From Gordonia aichiensis NBRC 108223 (lineage in GTDB: Bacteria; Actinomycetota; Actinomycetes; Mycobacteriales; Mycobacteriaceae), in NCBI RefSeq assembly GCF_000332975.1, contig NZ_BANR01000001.1:1-64000 (forward strand): 64,000 bases of DNA. The letters run 5' to 3'. The stretch's first letter is position 1; every line of letters begins with the position of its first letter. A model generated the notes under the pieces. The model was not told the origin of the DNA, ran no database searches, and saw nothing but the letters and a program-made list of their open reading frames with translations. The position numbers and the translations under genes were made by a program. Positions 15,933-25,023 of this stretch are shown piece after piece.

Positions 15933-17168
15933 TCAGGATGCGGTGGTGAGCAGCGCGGACCCGTAGATCGGAGCCGTGATGTCCTGGACGATGGTGTTCT
16001 GGTGACTGTGCAGCATGCTGAAGTCGCGCCAGATCCGTTCCATGCGGGAGCCGTTCACGAGGTGGCTGGAACCCGAGGTCTTCATGAGCGTGCCCTCGAG
16101 TACCTGCCACGCAGCAGCTTGCGCTGTGTAGGCGCACCGTCCGATGCCCGCGTCGTCGGTCAACGAGAACGACCCCTCGCCCTTCGCCGCACGTGTCGCA
16201 CACTCGGTGAACTGTTCGGCGGCGGCGTCGAGTGTTGCCTCGGCCACCTGCAGTCGCGTTGCCGCATCCGCGTACCAGAGCTGGTAGGTCGGATTCTCCG
16301 ACCGAAGTGTGATGGGCGGCAACGCAGTCCGCTTGGTCGTGATGACCTCCCGGTACTGATCGAGAGCGCCGAGCGCACCACCGACACCGAGGCTCGCGAG
16401 CTCGAGCGTGAAGGTCGACAGCCCCCTTCCGTTGTAGATCGGGTTCTTGTGCAGTGCGTAACCCGGAGTTCCGTCGTCGACGGCGATGTCGGTGATCGCC
16501 TTGCCGAGGAGTACGTGAGAATCGGGGACGAAGCCGTCGGTGATCTCGACGGTGTGCGAGCTGGAGCCCTTGAGCCCCAGTGTCTTACCCCAGTCGTCGC
16601 GCACGGTCCAGATGTCTCTCGGAGCCATGAACACGCTCAGCGGACCCTGACTGCCGTCCTCGTTGACCGGGAACACGTGGCCGAGGAAGTGGGTGGAGTA
16701 CGCGCCGCCGGAGGCATAGGGGAAGACACCGTTGACGATCCAGCCGCCGTCGACCTTCGTCATCCTTCCGCCGGGAGCCGACGTACCGCACGCTGCCGTA
16801 TGCGCGCTGGCGAAGAACTCGCGTTGCGCCTCCTCGGGCCACCACGATGCCATCCACAGCACATGCGCCGAGGCGAGACAGAAGCCCCAGGCGGTGCTCA
16901 TGTCTGCGCGTGCGATCTCTCGAACCACTTTGAGGTATGCGGCGATCGGGAACTCGTAGCCGCCGAATGTCCTCGGCCGCAGCAGGTTGTAGAGGCCTGC
17001 GCGCATGAAGGACAGATGGAGGTCCTCGGAATAGAAGGTGCGCTCCTCCGTCTCGGGTGCTTCCGCTCGGATCTGCGGAGCGAGTTCGGCGACGACGGCG
17101 AGTGCTTCGGCGACCGTGAGGTCTTTCGGCGGGTCGACGACGGCGACTTCTCTTGGTGGGATGGGCAT
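15933..17168 (-). CDS. Acyl-CoA-dehydrogenase-fold flavin monooxygenase (group D type)
   Basis: A 411-aa protein of the acyl-CoA dehydrogenase fold. It lacks an obvious catalytic-base glutamate context and resembles reduced-flavin-dependent hydroxylases (HsaA/HpaB-like). Recognisable blocks: LLRPRTFGGYEFPI (62-75), ARADMSTAWGFCLASAH (86-102), WIVNGVFPYASGG, SSSHTVEITDGFVPDSHVL and a C-terminal GSSHLVNGSRMERIWRDF. Such enzymes ortho- or para-hydroxylate phenols using FMNH2/FADH2 from a separate reductase; a flavin reductase is encoded at 34238-34777. A second, truncated copy lies at 31076-32128. It is followed directly by the ring-cleaving dioxygenase. Confidence 0.82.
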   Translation of the reverse strand: MPIPPREVAVVDPPKDLTVAEALAVVAELAPQIRAEAPETEERTFYSEDLHLSFMRAGLYNLLRPRTFGGYEFPIAAYLKVVREIARADMSTAWGFCLASAHVLWMASWWPEEAQREFFASAHTAACGTSAPGGRMTKVDGGWIVNGVFPYASGGAYSTHFLGHVFPVNEDGSQGPLSVFMAPRDIWTVRDDWGKTLGLKGSSSHTVEITDGFVPDSHVLLGKAITDIAVDDGTPGYALHKNPIYNGRGLSTFTLELASLGVGGALGALDQYREVITTKRTALPPITLRSENPTYQLWYADAATRLQVAEATLDAAAEQFTECATRAAKGEGSFSLTDDAGIGRCAYTAQAAAWQVLEGTLMKTSGSSHLVNGSRMERIWRDFSMLHSHQNTIVQDITAPIYGSALLTTAS

Positions 17169-17246
17169 CTGGACTCCTCTGCTGCTGGTGAGTTTGGTTG
17201 GTGAATGTGGGTGCTGGTAGGCGACTGGTTATCGGGTGACGGGGGA

Positions 17247-17984
17247 CTACTGGGCGACGTAGCCGCCGTCGCAGGCGAGCTCGGCGCCTGTCACGTACGC
17301 GGCGTCGTCACTGGCCAGGAAAGCGATAACGGCGGCAACCTCGGCCGGTCGACCGACTCGCGCCATGGGGATCACCGGTGCGAAGACGGAGTCGTCGGCC
17401 CCGCCGAGCATCGCGGTGTCGATAAATCCGGGATGAACGGAGTTGACGCGGACACCGTCGGGCGCCCAGGCGACCGCAGTGCCCTTGCTCATGCTGCGGA
17501 GAGCGCCCTTGGCCGCGTGATAGGCGGGTGACACCGTTGCGGTTCCGACGAATCCGAACATGGAGCTGACGTTGACGACGGAGCCGCCCGTCTTCTTGAG
17601 TGCCGGGCCGACTGCCTTCATCCCGAGAAAGGCGCCGGTCTGCAGAATGGCGATCACGTGCTCGTAGCTGTCCCGCGTGCTCTCCTCGATCGTGCGGAGA
17701 TCGCCGATACCCGCGTTGTTGACGAGTGCGTCGATGCGGCCGTGCTCGGCGAGTGTCTGCTCGACCACTGCGTCCCAGCCGTCTTCGTCGGTGACGTCGA
17801 GGGTGGCGAACGACCCGCGCGAGAACGGGACGCGGAGTTCCTTGGTGATCTGTTGTGCGTCGGCGTCATTGACGTCGGTGGCGATGACGACGGCGCCCTC
17901 GTCGGCGAGGCGCTGCGCTGTCGCGCGGCCGATCCCGCCGGCCGCCCCGGTCACGATCGCGACCTTCCCGTCGAATCGATTCAC
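17247..17984 (-). CDS. Short-chain dehydrogenase/reductase
   Basis: A classical SDR of 245 aa with TGAAGGIG (12-19) for NAD(H) binding, NNAG (89-92), Ser141 and the YHAAK active site (Y155, K159). The C-terminal motif YVTGAELACDGGY is typical. Its start overlaps the stop of the ADH gene by 4 nt, so the two act in one transcript, probably oxidising successive alcohol intermediates in the cytoplasm. Substrate unknown. Confidence 0.9.
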   Translation of the reverse strand: MNRFDGKVAIVTGAAGGIGRATAQRLADEGAVVIATDVNDADAQQITKELRVPFSRGSFATLDVTDEDGWDAVVEQTLAEHGRIDALVNNAGIGDLRTIEESTRDSYEHVIAILQTGAFLGMKAVGPALKKTGGSVVNVSSMFGFVGTATVSPAYHAAKGALRSMSKGTAVAWAPDGVRVNSVHPGFIDTAMLGGADDSVFAPVIPMARVGRPAEVAAVIAFLASDDAAYVTGAELACDGGYVAQ

Positions 17985-19087
17985 TGTGCTTCCTCACTCT
18001 GCGCTTGTGTGTTGAGCCGGACGATTCCGGTGATACCCTTGCGATTTCGCATGTCGTCGAATGCGGTCTCAATGTCAGCCAGCTCGTAGACGTCCGTGAC
18101 GATCGCCGACGGATTCAGCGCGCCTGCGTCGAGGAGCTCCGCGAACCTGGGGATCATCGAGATGATGTCGCCGCCGCCGGTCTGGGAACTCAGGATTCGT
18201 TTCGACCCGATCGCGAACTCGTACCCGTGCAGGGTGACCGTGGCGCTGGGGCTTTCCATTCCGGTCGGCACGACCGTCCCGCCGCCGCGCGTCATCGCGA
18301 ATGCCTGCTCCATGGCCGCGGTGCGTCCAGCGGCTTCGAGGGCGACGTCGACGCCGCGTCCGTCGGTGAGTGCCTTCACCTGCGCGACGGGATCCGACTC
18401 CTCCGGGTCGACGAGGTCGGTGGCCCCGAGTTCGCCTGCGAGAAGGCGCCGGGACTCGATGGGCTCGACGGCGATGATCTGACCGGCTCCGGCAAGAACT
18501 GCAGCCTGGACCATCCAGAGTCCGAGATGCCCGCAGCCGAGAACAGCCACCGAATCTCCGGCCTTGACCTGCGCGACGTCGAATACTGCCCCGAGACCCG
18601 AGACGATGCCGCAGCCGAGCATTGCCAGGTGCTTCGGATCGGCGGCGCTGGACACGACGACCACGTTGGATTCGCGGTAGATCATCTCTTCGGCCATGGT
18701 GGCGACGCCGCCATCGGCATGGACTGCCCGGCCCTCGGCGTCGGTGCCGATGACCCGGGACATGCCGTCGAAGATCTGCTCGCAGGCGCCGGGGGCGTCG
18801 TGCTCGCAGTAGTAGCAGTGGGTGCACTGGGCCGACCCGACCACGATCACCCGGTCGCCGGCCGCGACTCGGGTGGTGTCCGGTCCAACTGCCACGACGG
18901 TGCCCGTCGCACTGTGTCCGGGAATGAGCGGAAACGGGGTGAGCCCGTCGCCGCCGACACTCAGGGTGTCGGTGATGCACATCGCCGCCGCGTCGAGACG
19001 GACATGTACCTCGCCTGCCTCCGGAGCCCGAAGGGTCACGTCGATCACCTCGAGCCTGCCCGCCTCGGGAACGACGACTGCCTTCAT
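17981..19087 (-). CDS. Zinc-dependent alcohol dehydrogenase, paralogue 1
   Basis: A 368-aa medium-chain dehydrogenase. It has the catalytic-zinc region (MCITDTLS, LIPGHSATGTVVAVG), the structural-zinc cysteines (CTHCYYCEHDAPGAC) and the cofactor site VLGCGHLGLWMVQAA. The ATG at 19087 is set by GGAGG 9 nt upstream. The GCGxxGLWxVQ signature is shared with the ADHs at 32983 and 37051, marking three paralogues in one island. It is the first gene of the minus-strand catabolic run and diverges from an AraC regulator. Confidence 0.9.
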   Translation of the reverse strand: MKAVVVPEAGRLEVIDVTLRAPEAGEVHVRLDAAAMCITDTLSVGGDGLTPFPLIPGHSATGTVVAVGPDTTRVAAGDRVIVVGSAQCTHCYYCEHDAPGACEQIFDGMSRVIGTDAEGRAVHADGGVATMAEEMIYRESNVVVVSSAADPKHLAMLGCGIVSGLGAVFDVAQVKAGDSVAVLGCGHLGLWMVQAAVLAGAGQIIAVEPIESRRLLAGELGATDLVDPEESDPVAQVKALTDGRGVDVALEAAGRTAAMEQAFAMTRGGGTVVPTGMESPSATVTLHGYEFAIGSKRILSSQTGGGDIISMIPRFAELLDAGALNPSAIVTDVYELADIETAFDDMRNRKGITGIVRLNTQAQSEEAQ

Positions 19088-19238
19088 CGGAATCCTCCAG
19101 AAAGTGGTGGTGGGCGACTGATCGCCGTGCTGATCGGTGGGGTGACATCGCCCTGATTGCGTGTCACACTCGAAGCTATTCGTGACCGGCATCACTGCCA
19201 TCACGGATGCGTGCACATCGATGTTGTGGATGCGAACA

Positions 19239-19253
19239 CCCTCACAGTGAGGG
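19239..19253. promoter_or_regulatory. Palindrome CCCTCACAGTGAGGG in the ADH/araC divergent region
   Basis: CCCTCAC and GTGAGGG are perfect inverted repeats around a single A, located 34 bp upstream of the AraC start and about 150 bp upstream of the ADH start. The intergenic region also carries CACGGATG followed by TGCACAT (19202-19218), which recurs upstream of the flavin reductase gene at 34114-34128. It is a candidate operator. Confidence 0.35.
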
Positions 19254-19286
19254 CGTCAGTGTCCGTGGCGAGAAAGAACTACTGCA

Positions 19287-20276
19287 GTGACAAAGATTTG
19301 CGACGACGCAAGTCGAGAGCGAGAAACGCACTCAGCCGAGTGGTCGGGTGATCACGACCTCAGCGTCGAGGAGTGGGGGCCGGCGATCGCCGCACTCACC
19401 ACCCGATTCGACGTGCGGCCCGATTCGGCCAATGACTTCCACGGCAGACTCCGGGCGCATGTCGCCGACGGAATCGGGTTGTGCGACTTGGTGACCGGTA
19501 AGCACGAGGCTTACCACGACCCGGCCGGACGCGACGGTGCAGCTCCCGTCCACATGCTCTCCTTGCAATTGAACGGCCACGCCACGATGGAGGTCGACGG
19601 CCAACAGTGCGTGTTCCGCCCGGGCGACATCGGCTTCTACAGCGCTGACCGAGTAGGGCTCGTGGCCAGCAGCGACGACTACCGCAGTCTGTGCCTGACG
19701 CTCCCGTCGAACGCCATCAGCATCCCGATCGACTACATCCGGCATGTGCAGGCGCGCACGCTCGGGCCCGACCGTGGATTGACCCCCGCGGTCGCAGGAC
19801 TACTGATCTCTCTCAACGAGACTCTCCCGAAGGTCGGTCCGGCCCAACGGGCCAGAGCTTTACGCAGCGCGGTGGATCTCGCTGTGACGCTGGTCCTGCA
19901 GGAGGTCGGCGAGTCGGTGGTTCCGAAGGACCCGACGCAGCGGCTGCGCGAGCAACTGTTCGCCTACATCGAAGATCATCTCGACGATCCCGAGTTGGAC
20001 GTGAAGCAACTCGCAGACGCCCACTATGTCTCGGTTCGGCAGGTGCACAACGTGTTTCGGGGGGCGGGTCAGACTGCCGCCGAACGAATCCGGACACGGC
20101 GGATCGAGCTGGCGCAACGCGAACTCGCCGATCCGGCACAGTTGACGGTGCCCGTCGGGCAGATCGCGATGCGCTGTGGCTTCGCCAATCCCTCCCATTT
20201 CGGCAACCTGTTCAAGGAGCGGATCGGTGTGACCCCGGCCGCCTACCGCGCCTCTGTTCATCCGGGACTTGGCTGA
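19287..20276 (+). CDS. AraC family transcriptional activator, copy 1
   Basis: A 329-aa regulator. The N-terminal half is an AraC_binding_2-like cupin sensor (HMLSLQLNGHATMEVDG, CVFRPGDIGFYSAD). The C-terminal 100 residues hold the double HTH (LDVKQLADAHYVSVRQVHNV, VGQIAMRCGFANPSHFGNLF, GVTPAAYR). It starts with GTG and has a weak ribosome-binding site. It is divergent from the ADH-SDR-monooxygenase-dioxygenase run, which is its likely target. Similar in layout to the second AraC protein at 26538-27533. Confidence 0.9.
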   Translation: MTKICDDASRERETHSAEWSGDHDLSVEEWGPAIAALTTRFDVRPDSANDFHGRLRAHVADGIGLCDLVTGKHEAYHDPAGRDGAAPVHMLSLQLNGHATMEVDGQQCVFRPGDIGFYSADRVGLVASSDDYRSLCLTLPSNAISIPIDYIRHVQARTLGPDRGLTPAVAGLLISLNETLPKVGPAQRARALRSAVDLAVTLVLQEVGESVVPKDPTQRLREQLFAYIEDHLDDPELDVKQLADAHYVSVRQVHNVFRGAGQTAAERIRTRRIELAQRELADPAQLTVPVGQIAMRCGFANPSHFGNLFKERIGVTPAAYRASVHPGLG

Positions 20277-20386
20277 CCCCTCGCAAACCCTGCGCGTCCA
20301 CGACAGATCGGTGCGCGAACGCGACAGTGCGCGGTGATCGACGCCGGATACGCTCACGAATCACCGACTAGTGGACGGAGCGCAGC

Positions 20387-21037
20387 GTGGCGTCGAACCC
20401 TCATCTTTCTTCTCCATTGATCGAGTGGGGCGCCGAGCCCGCCGATATGACGACCGCCGTACTGGCTGTGCACGGGCGTGGGCAGAGTCCGGACTTCATG
20501 AGGGAGCAATCGCATCGACTCGATGTCGCAGATGTCCGGTACTGCGCACCCGCCGCCGACGGCGATTCGTGGTATCCGCGACCGTTTCTCGAACCCATCG
20601 ATGCCAATCAGCCGAGCCTGAACCACGCGCTCGACGCCATCGATGCACGGGTAGACGCGCTTGTCGAGTCGGGGATCGATACTGCGCGGCTCGTGGTCTG
20701 GGGCTTCTCACAGGGCGCGTGTCTCCTTGCTCACTGGGCGCTGACCCGGCCACGGCCTGTCGGCGGGATCATCCTGTTCACCGGCGGCTACATCGGACCA
20801 GAAGACGTTGTGGCGCAGGCTCAGTCGCTCGACGGTGTTCCCGTGGTGGTGCGCAGTATCGAGCACGATCCCTTCGTGCCGCCTGAGCGGGTCACGCAGA
20901 CTGTCACCGCGCTCCGCGCGGCTGGAGCCGATGTCGACGCCCTGATCGTTCCGGGCGACGAGCACATCATCACCGATGAGGCGATCGACGCTGCACGGAA
21001 GCTGTTGCGTCGCGAGGAGACGATGTCGCTCACGTAG
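20387..21037 (+). CDS. Phospholipase/carboxylesterase family hydrolase (MhqD-like)
   Basis: A 216-aa Abhydrolase_2 enzyme with nucleophile elbow GFSQG (Ser108), Asp161 (IEHDPFVP) and His193 (GDEHIIT). The GTG start has GGAG 7 nt upstream. In Bacillus the related MhqD is encoded with the ring-cleaving dioxygenase MhqO and responds to quinones. Here an MhqO/PcpA-type dioxygenase lies 5 kb away on the other strand. Whether this enzyme handles a ring-cleavage product is inference. Confidence 0.87.
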   Translation: MASNPHLSSPLIEWGAEPADMTTAVLAVHGRGQSPDFMREQSHRLDVADVRYCAPAADGDSWYPRPFLEPIDANQPSLNHALDAIDARVDALVESGIDTARLVVWGFSQGACLLAHWALTRPRPVGGIILFTGGYIGPEDVVAQAQSLDGVPVVVRSIEHDPFVPPERVTQTVTALRAAGADVDALIVPGDEHIITDEAIDAARKLLRREETMSLT

Positions 21038-21049
21038 TGGCCACAACAC

Positions 21050-21091
21050 AAGGCGCTCCGCGGGCCATGATCTGTTGCCGCGGAGTGCCTT
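21050..21091. terminator. Bidirectional hairpin terminator between convergent genes
   Basis: AAGGCGCTCCGCGG (21050-21063) pairs with CCGCGGAGTGCCTT (21078-21091) with one G-T wobble around a 14-nt loop. It sits in the 65-bp gap between the stops of the plus-strand esterase and the minus-strand SDR; the A/T flanks serve both directions. Confidence 0.75.
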
Positions 21092-21102
21092 TCGTCTCGC
21101 TG

Positions 21103-21948
21103 CTATCGGTTGGTCGTCGCTGCACCGTGCCGGTGCAACAGGTCGAGATCGGTGACCGAGACATCCCACAATCCCGCACCGCCCGCGTTGCGATTGGTGT
21201 TCTGGATGTTGGCGCCCCCGTCGACCGAGAGGATCTCGCCGGTGACGTAGGTGGCGTCGTCGCTGAACAGGTACGCCACCGAACCGGCGATCTCCTCCGG
21301 ACGTCCCGGCCGTCGCATCGGTGAGGTACCGGCGCGACGGATCATGTCGTCGCGCCCTGCGGGGCCGAAAATCTGCGTCGGGACGATACCCGGCGCGATG
21401 CCGTTGACCCGCACTCCGATGGGGCCGCCGTAGACGGCCGCGCCGTGGACGAGCCCGATGACTCCGTGCTTCGACGTCGTGTATGCCAGTAGATCGTTGC
21501 TGCCGCGCAATCCGGCGATCGACGAGGTGACGACGATCGCGCCGTGCCCACCCGTCTTGTGGAACTCGCGGAACGCGCCACGAACTCCGAGAAACGGGCC
21601 GCGGAGGTTCACGGCCATCACCGCATCCCACTCGTCGACAGAGACGTCGACCAGGGGGGCAGTCGATCCCGCGATACCGGCGTTGAGGAAGTGGAAGTCC
21701 ACCGCGTCGAATCGATCGAGCGCGGCGGCGAGGTAGCTGTCGACGCCACTCTCCGTGGTCACGTCTGCGCCCACCCCGATCGACTCGGTCGACAGCGCGG
21801 ATGCGACCTCACGTGCAGCGGCTTCGTCGAGGTCGACGGCGACGATGTGCACACCTTCGTCGGCGAGGCGGACGGCGGCAGCGCGCCCGAGACCACCTGC
21901 GGCTCCGGTGACGACCGCCACCCGCCCGTTCAGTCCGGTTATGGTCAT
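21103..21948 (-). CDS. Short-chain dehydrogenase/reductase, last gene of five-gene operon
   Basis: An SDR of 281 aa: TGAAGGLG cofactor loop (residues 15-22), NAGIAG, and YTTSK active site. The C-terminal YVTGEILSVDGGANIQNTN is the usual substrate/cofactor end. Its start overlaps the stop of the fusion gene by 4 nt. In this operon it follows two 3-hydroxyisobutyrate-dehydrogenase-like domains, a cupin and a metallo-beta-lactamase protein, so it probably oxidises a hydroxyl intermediate in the same unassigned pathway. Confidence 0.88.
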   Translation of the reverse strand: MTITGLNGRVAVVTGAAGGLGRAAAVRLADEGVHIVAVDLDEAAAREVASALSTESIGVGADVTTESGVDSYLAAALDRFDAVDFHFLNAGIAGSTAPLVDVSVDEWDAVMAVNLRGPFLGVRGAFREFHKTGGHGAIVVTSSIAGLRGSNDLLAYTTSKHGVIGLVHGAAVYGGPIGVRVNGIAPGIVPTQIFGPAGRDDMIRRAGTSPMRRPGRPEEIAGSVAYLFSDDATYVTGEILSVDGGANIQNTNRNAGGAGLWDVSVTDLDLLHRHGAATTNR

Positions 21949-23651
21949 GACTGTGAACCTCCGATGGCATCGGGCGACGACGCCGACCGACGTGACCGGC
22001 GGTCGAGTTCGTCTGCGAGAATGGGAAAAGCGGTCGTCGCGGACTGGAAGCCCAGCGCGCTGGAGATCTCCATCACTTCAAGGATCTCCTCCTTCGTCGC
22101 GCCGTGGTGAATTGCGTTGCGAATGTGTAGCTTCCAGCCTTTGACGTAGAGATGTGTCGCGGCAGAGTCGAATGCGATGTAGATCAGTTCTTTGACCTTG
22201 GGCGAGAGGGACCCCGTGCGCCACGGCAATGCCGAGAACTCGGTGTACGCCTCGAACATCTCGGGATCGAGTTCGAGGATCTCGTCCCAGAACTCATGCC
22301 AGTAGCCACGCTCGGTGGTGAACTGCTCCTGCAGGGACCGCTGGTATGAGGTCAGTTCGGCCGGCGTGTCGCGCAGACCCTCCTCCTCCAGCACCTCGGT
22401 GAGCAGGGGCACACCGATGTTCATCGCGTGGATACCGAGCGTTGCCGTCAGCTCGATGGTCTCCATGATCTCGTCGGGAGTAGCACCGTGGTCGAGTGCG
22501 GCCCTGATGTGTTGACGAACGCCGGGGCTGTGCAGGTGCGTCGCGGCGGCGTCGACCGCGAGGTAGATCAGTTCCTTGGTCTTGTCGTCGAGGTGGTTCT
22601 TCTTCCACGGAACCTCGGCGAGGTCGGCGTAGGCGGCGAGAAAGGCCGGCCGCAGGTCGAGAATCGACTGCCAACCGTCGTCCCATGTCCCATGAATATC
22701 CCGAATGCGTTGAGCGAGCGCCTTCTTCGATGCTTCTGAGTCCGCTGCGGAATCATCGGCCACGGGATCGTCGACGTTGTTGTCGATCCAGCGTGCGATC
22801 TCCGTGTGGTCGGCGCCCGGTTCCAGCTCGGTCTGTGCACGCTCCCACATCGCGACCGCCTGCTCGCCGAGGAGCGCGGGCGCACCCACTTTCGCGGCCA
22901 GGTCGGTGGCGATCTTCATGTCCTTGAGCATCAGCGCGAGCGCGAAGCCGGAGTCATAGGTGCCGGGGAGAATGAAGTTCGGGTACTTGTTGTCGGTCGA
23001 GCCGCTCCGTCCGCTGGACGTGTTCACCATGTCGATCAGCACCGCCGGGTCGAGTCCGAAGCGCTGTGCAGCGGCGGCTGCCTCCGCAGTTGCCAACAGG
23101 TGTGTTGCCGAGAGCAGGTTGTTGATCGCCTTGATGGCGTGCCCGGCTCCGACGTCGCCGCCGAGCCGCGGGGTGCCCAGCGACTCCAACACGGGGCGGA
23201 CCGTGTCAAAAGCCTCGGGGGAGCCGCCAACCATGATCGTCAGCTTGCCGTTCTCTGCGCCCTTGACCCCACCGGAGACCGGTGCGTCGACCAGGGTCAC
23301 ATCGGCCGCGGACAACGTTTGTGCGAGTTCGCGAGTCGACGCCGGATCGGACGAACTCATGTCGACGACGACACTTCCGGGCGCGAGTGCAGCAGCGTCG
23401 AGCAGATCCCGGACGACGGCTTCAACGACAGTGGAGTTGGGCAGCATGAGGATGACCACCGACGCCGCCCGTGCCGCCTCGACGGCCGTGACCACGCCGG
23501 TACCCCCGTTCGCGGTCAACCGATCCCGAGCCGCGGGGTCGAGGTCGAAGCCGGTGACCCGATATCCGGCGCCGATCAGACGCGCGGCCATCGGGGAGCC
23601 CATATTGCCCAGTCCGATGAGTGCGATGTCGGGAAGGACCTCGGTGCTCAT
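21945..23651 (-). CDS. Fusion: 3-hydroxyisobutyrate-dehydrogenase-like domain plus two carboxymuconolactone decarboxylase domains
   Basis: A 568-aa three-domain protein. Residues 8-292 are a beta-hydroxyacid dehydrogenase (GLGNMGSPMA nucleotide loop at 13-22, substrate loop DAPVSGGVKGAENGKLT at 122-138, catalytic Lys174 in GHAIKAINN). A linker (about 293-320) leads to two CMD/AhpD-like repeats at 333-424 and 462-549 (TKELIYLAVDAAATHLH, VKELIYIAFDSAATHLY). Neither repeat has the CxxC of AhpD peroxidases, so they are more like gamma-carboxymuconolactone decarboxylase. The gene overlaps both neighbours by 4 nt. It suggests a dehydrogenation/decarboxylation pair on one chain. The single reading frame is uninterrupted, so it is not a sequencing artefact of two genes. 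Confidence 0.9.
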   Translation of the reverse strand: MSTEVLPDIALIGLGNMGSPMAARLIGAGYRVTGFDLDPAARDRLTANGGTGVVTAVEAARAASVVILMLPNSTVVEAVVRDLLDAAALAPGSVVVDMSSSDPASTRELAQTLSAADVTLVDAPVSGGVKGAENGKLTIMVGGSPEAFDTVRPVLESLGTPRLGGDVGAGHAIKAINNLLSATHLLATAEAAAAAQRFGLDPAVLIDMVNTSSGRSGSTDNKYPNFILPGTYDSGFALALMLKDMKIATDLAAKVGAPALLGEQAVAMWERAQTELEPGADHTEIARWIDNNVDDPVADDSAADSEASKKALAQRIRDIHGTWDDGWQSILDLRPAFLAAYADLAEVPWKKNHLDDKTKELIYLAVDAAATHLHSPGVRQHIRAALDHGATPDEIMETIELTATLGIHAMNIGVPLLTEVLEEEGLRDTPAELTSYQRSLQEQFTTERGYWHEFWDEILELDPEMFEAYTEFSALPWRTGSLSPKVKELIYIAFDSAATHLYVKGWKLHIRNAIHHGATKEEILEVMEISSALGFQSATTAFPILADELDRRSRRSASSPDAIGGSQS

Positions 23652-24088
23652 CGGAGCGCTCCCACGCTGCTCTGGTCGGATGAGTTCGTGTCGGCCTCGA
23701 CCGTCTCGGCCGCCGCCACGAAGTCGGCGTCGTCGAGTGGGTCGGCCCAGGTGGTGACTCCCAGGGAGATGGCGGTGTGCGTCATGAACGACTCGGCTCC
23801 CGCACCGTGCCAGTGTTTCTCACCGGGTGGGCACCAGACCGTGTCGCCGGCCTTGAGCCTGCGGACCTCGGTTTCGGTCCCGATCAGACCTTCGCCTGCC
23901 AGGACCTGCAGGATCTGGCCGTGCTCGTGGTGATGCCAGAAGGTGCGCGCCCCGGGAGTGAAGTTGACCGAGTTGATGGTGATCCCATCGGTGGCGGGCA
24001 TGGTCAGGTAGTTGTACACGTTGCCGGTGAACTTCGACCCTGTCTTGCCTGCGGTGCCCGAGTGGTCGAGGGAGTGAATGAGTTTCAT
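23648..24088 (-). CDS. Cupin-domain protein
   Basis: A 146-aa single-domain cupin. Metal-binding motif 1 is TFWHHHEHGQILQVLAGEG (H52-H54, H56, Q58) and motif 2 is GDTVWCPPGEKHWHGAG (H92, H94). The fold resembles the CMD-associated (R)-mandelonitrile-lyase/cupin family that is often linked to carboxymuconolactone decarboxylases. The ATG overlaps the stop of the upstream dehydrogenase (ATGA). It may be a metal-dependent isomerase or lyase. Confidence 0.87.
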   Translation of the reverse strand: MKLIHSLDHSGTAGKTGSKFTGNVYNYLTMPATDGITINSVNFTPGARTFWHHHEHGQILQVLAGEGLIGTETEVRRLKAGDTVWCPPGEKHWHGAGAESFMTHTAISLGVTTWADPLDDADFVAAAETVEADTNSSDQSSVGALR

Positions 24089-25023
24089 GCGTCGTCCTCG
24101 TTCGTGGTGGGTTGTAGGCGAACGTTCCCGGAGAGGTCGCCGATCGCGTCGACGACCGTGTTGCTGATGCGGTCGGCGTAGCCGAGTTGGATCGCGAGGC
24201 CGAAGGCGGCAACCGGTGCGGACGAGTTGGGACTCGTGACGCCGAGACCCGCGGCCAGATCGCAGTACGCGAGAACGTCTTTCATCATCAACGAGTTGGT
24301 GAGACCGCCTTCGAGGTAGTCGCCGTGGATGATCTTCGGGAAGCGGTTCTGGGTCGCGAAGTTGACGCCGGAACTGCTGTTCAACACGTCGAGCAGTACG
24401 TCGAGGTCGAGCCCGGCCTTGCGTCCGGCGACCATCACCTCGGCTGTCGCCGACAGCGAGATCGCGTTGAGGAAGTTGTTCAGCAGCTTCACGGTGTGGC
24501 CCGCGCCGACGTCGCCGCAATGAAAGACCTTGGCGGAAAAGAGATCGAGGATTGGGCGTGCGGATTCGAGAACGTCCCGCTGGCCGCCGACCATGAGGGT
24601 CAGCGCGCCCTTTTCCGCCGCAGCTGCTCCGCCGGAGATCCCGGCATCGAGTAGGGCGACCTCGCGTTGGGCGAGTTCGGCCGCGAGCACCTTGGTGGAC
24701 GCGGGTTCGGAGGTGCTGAGGTCGACGATGATCTGTCCCGGCGAGGAGTGCTCGAGGATTCCGTCGGCGCCCCTGACGACGCTCTCGACGATGCGGCTGT
24801 GCGGCAGCGACAGCAGCACGACGTCCGCGCTGCTGATGACATCCTTGACCGAGGTGGCTCTGGTGGCGCCGCAGTCGGCCACGTTGGCTGCCACGGTGTC
24901 GAAGCCGATCACCTCGACCCCGGCGTCGACGAGGCAGCGTGCCATGCGACCGCCCATGTTGCCCAGGCCGATGAATCCGACGGGACCGCCACGGCCCGAC
25001 TTCTCTGATGTGACGTCAGACAA
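24085..25023 (-). CDS. Beta-hydroxyacid (3-hydroxyisobutyrate-like) dehydrogenase
   Basis: A 312-aa NAD(P)-dependent dehydrogenase: GLGNMG at 19-24, substrate loop DAGISGGAAAAEKGALT, catalytic Lys179 (GHTVKLLNN). It is the same family as the N-terminal part of the neighbouring fusion protein but without CMD domains, giving two such enzymes in one operon. It overlaps the MBL gene by 8 nt upstream and the cupin gene by 4 nt downstream. Confidence 0.9.
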   Translation of the reverse strand: MSDVTSEKSGRGGPVGFIGLGNMGGRMARCLVDAGVEVIGFDTVAANVADCGATRATSVKDVISSADVVLLSLPHSRIVESVVRGADGILEHSSPGQIIVDLSTSEPASTKVLAAELAQREVALLDAGISGGAAAAEKGALTLMVGGQRDVLESARPILDLFSAKVFHCGDVGAGHTVKLLNNFLNAISLSATAEVMVAGRKAGLDLDVLLDVLNSSSGVNFATQNRFPKIIHGDYLEGGLTNSLMMKDVLAYCDLAAGLGVTSPNSSAPVAAFGLAIQLGYADRISNTVVDAIGDLSGNVRLQPTTNEDDA

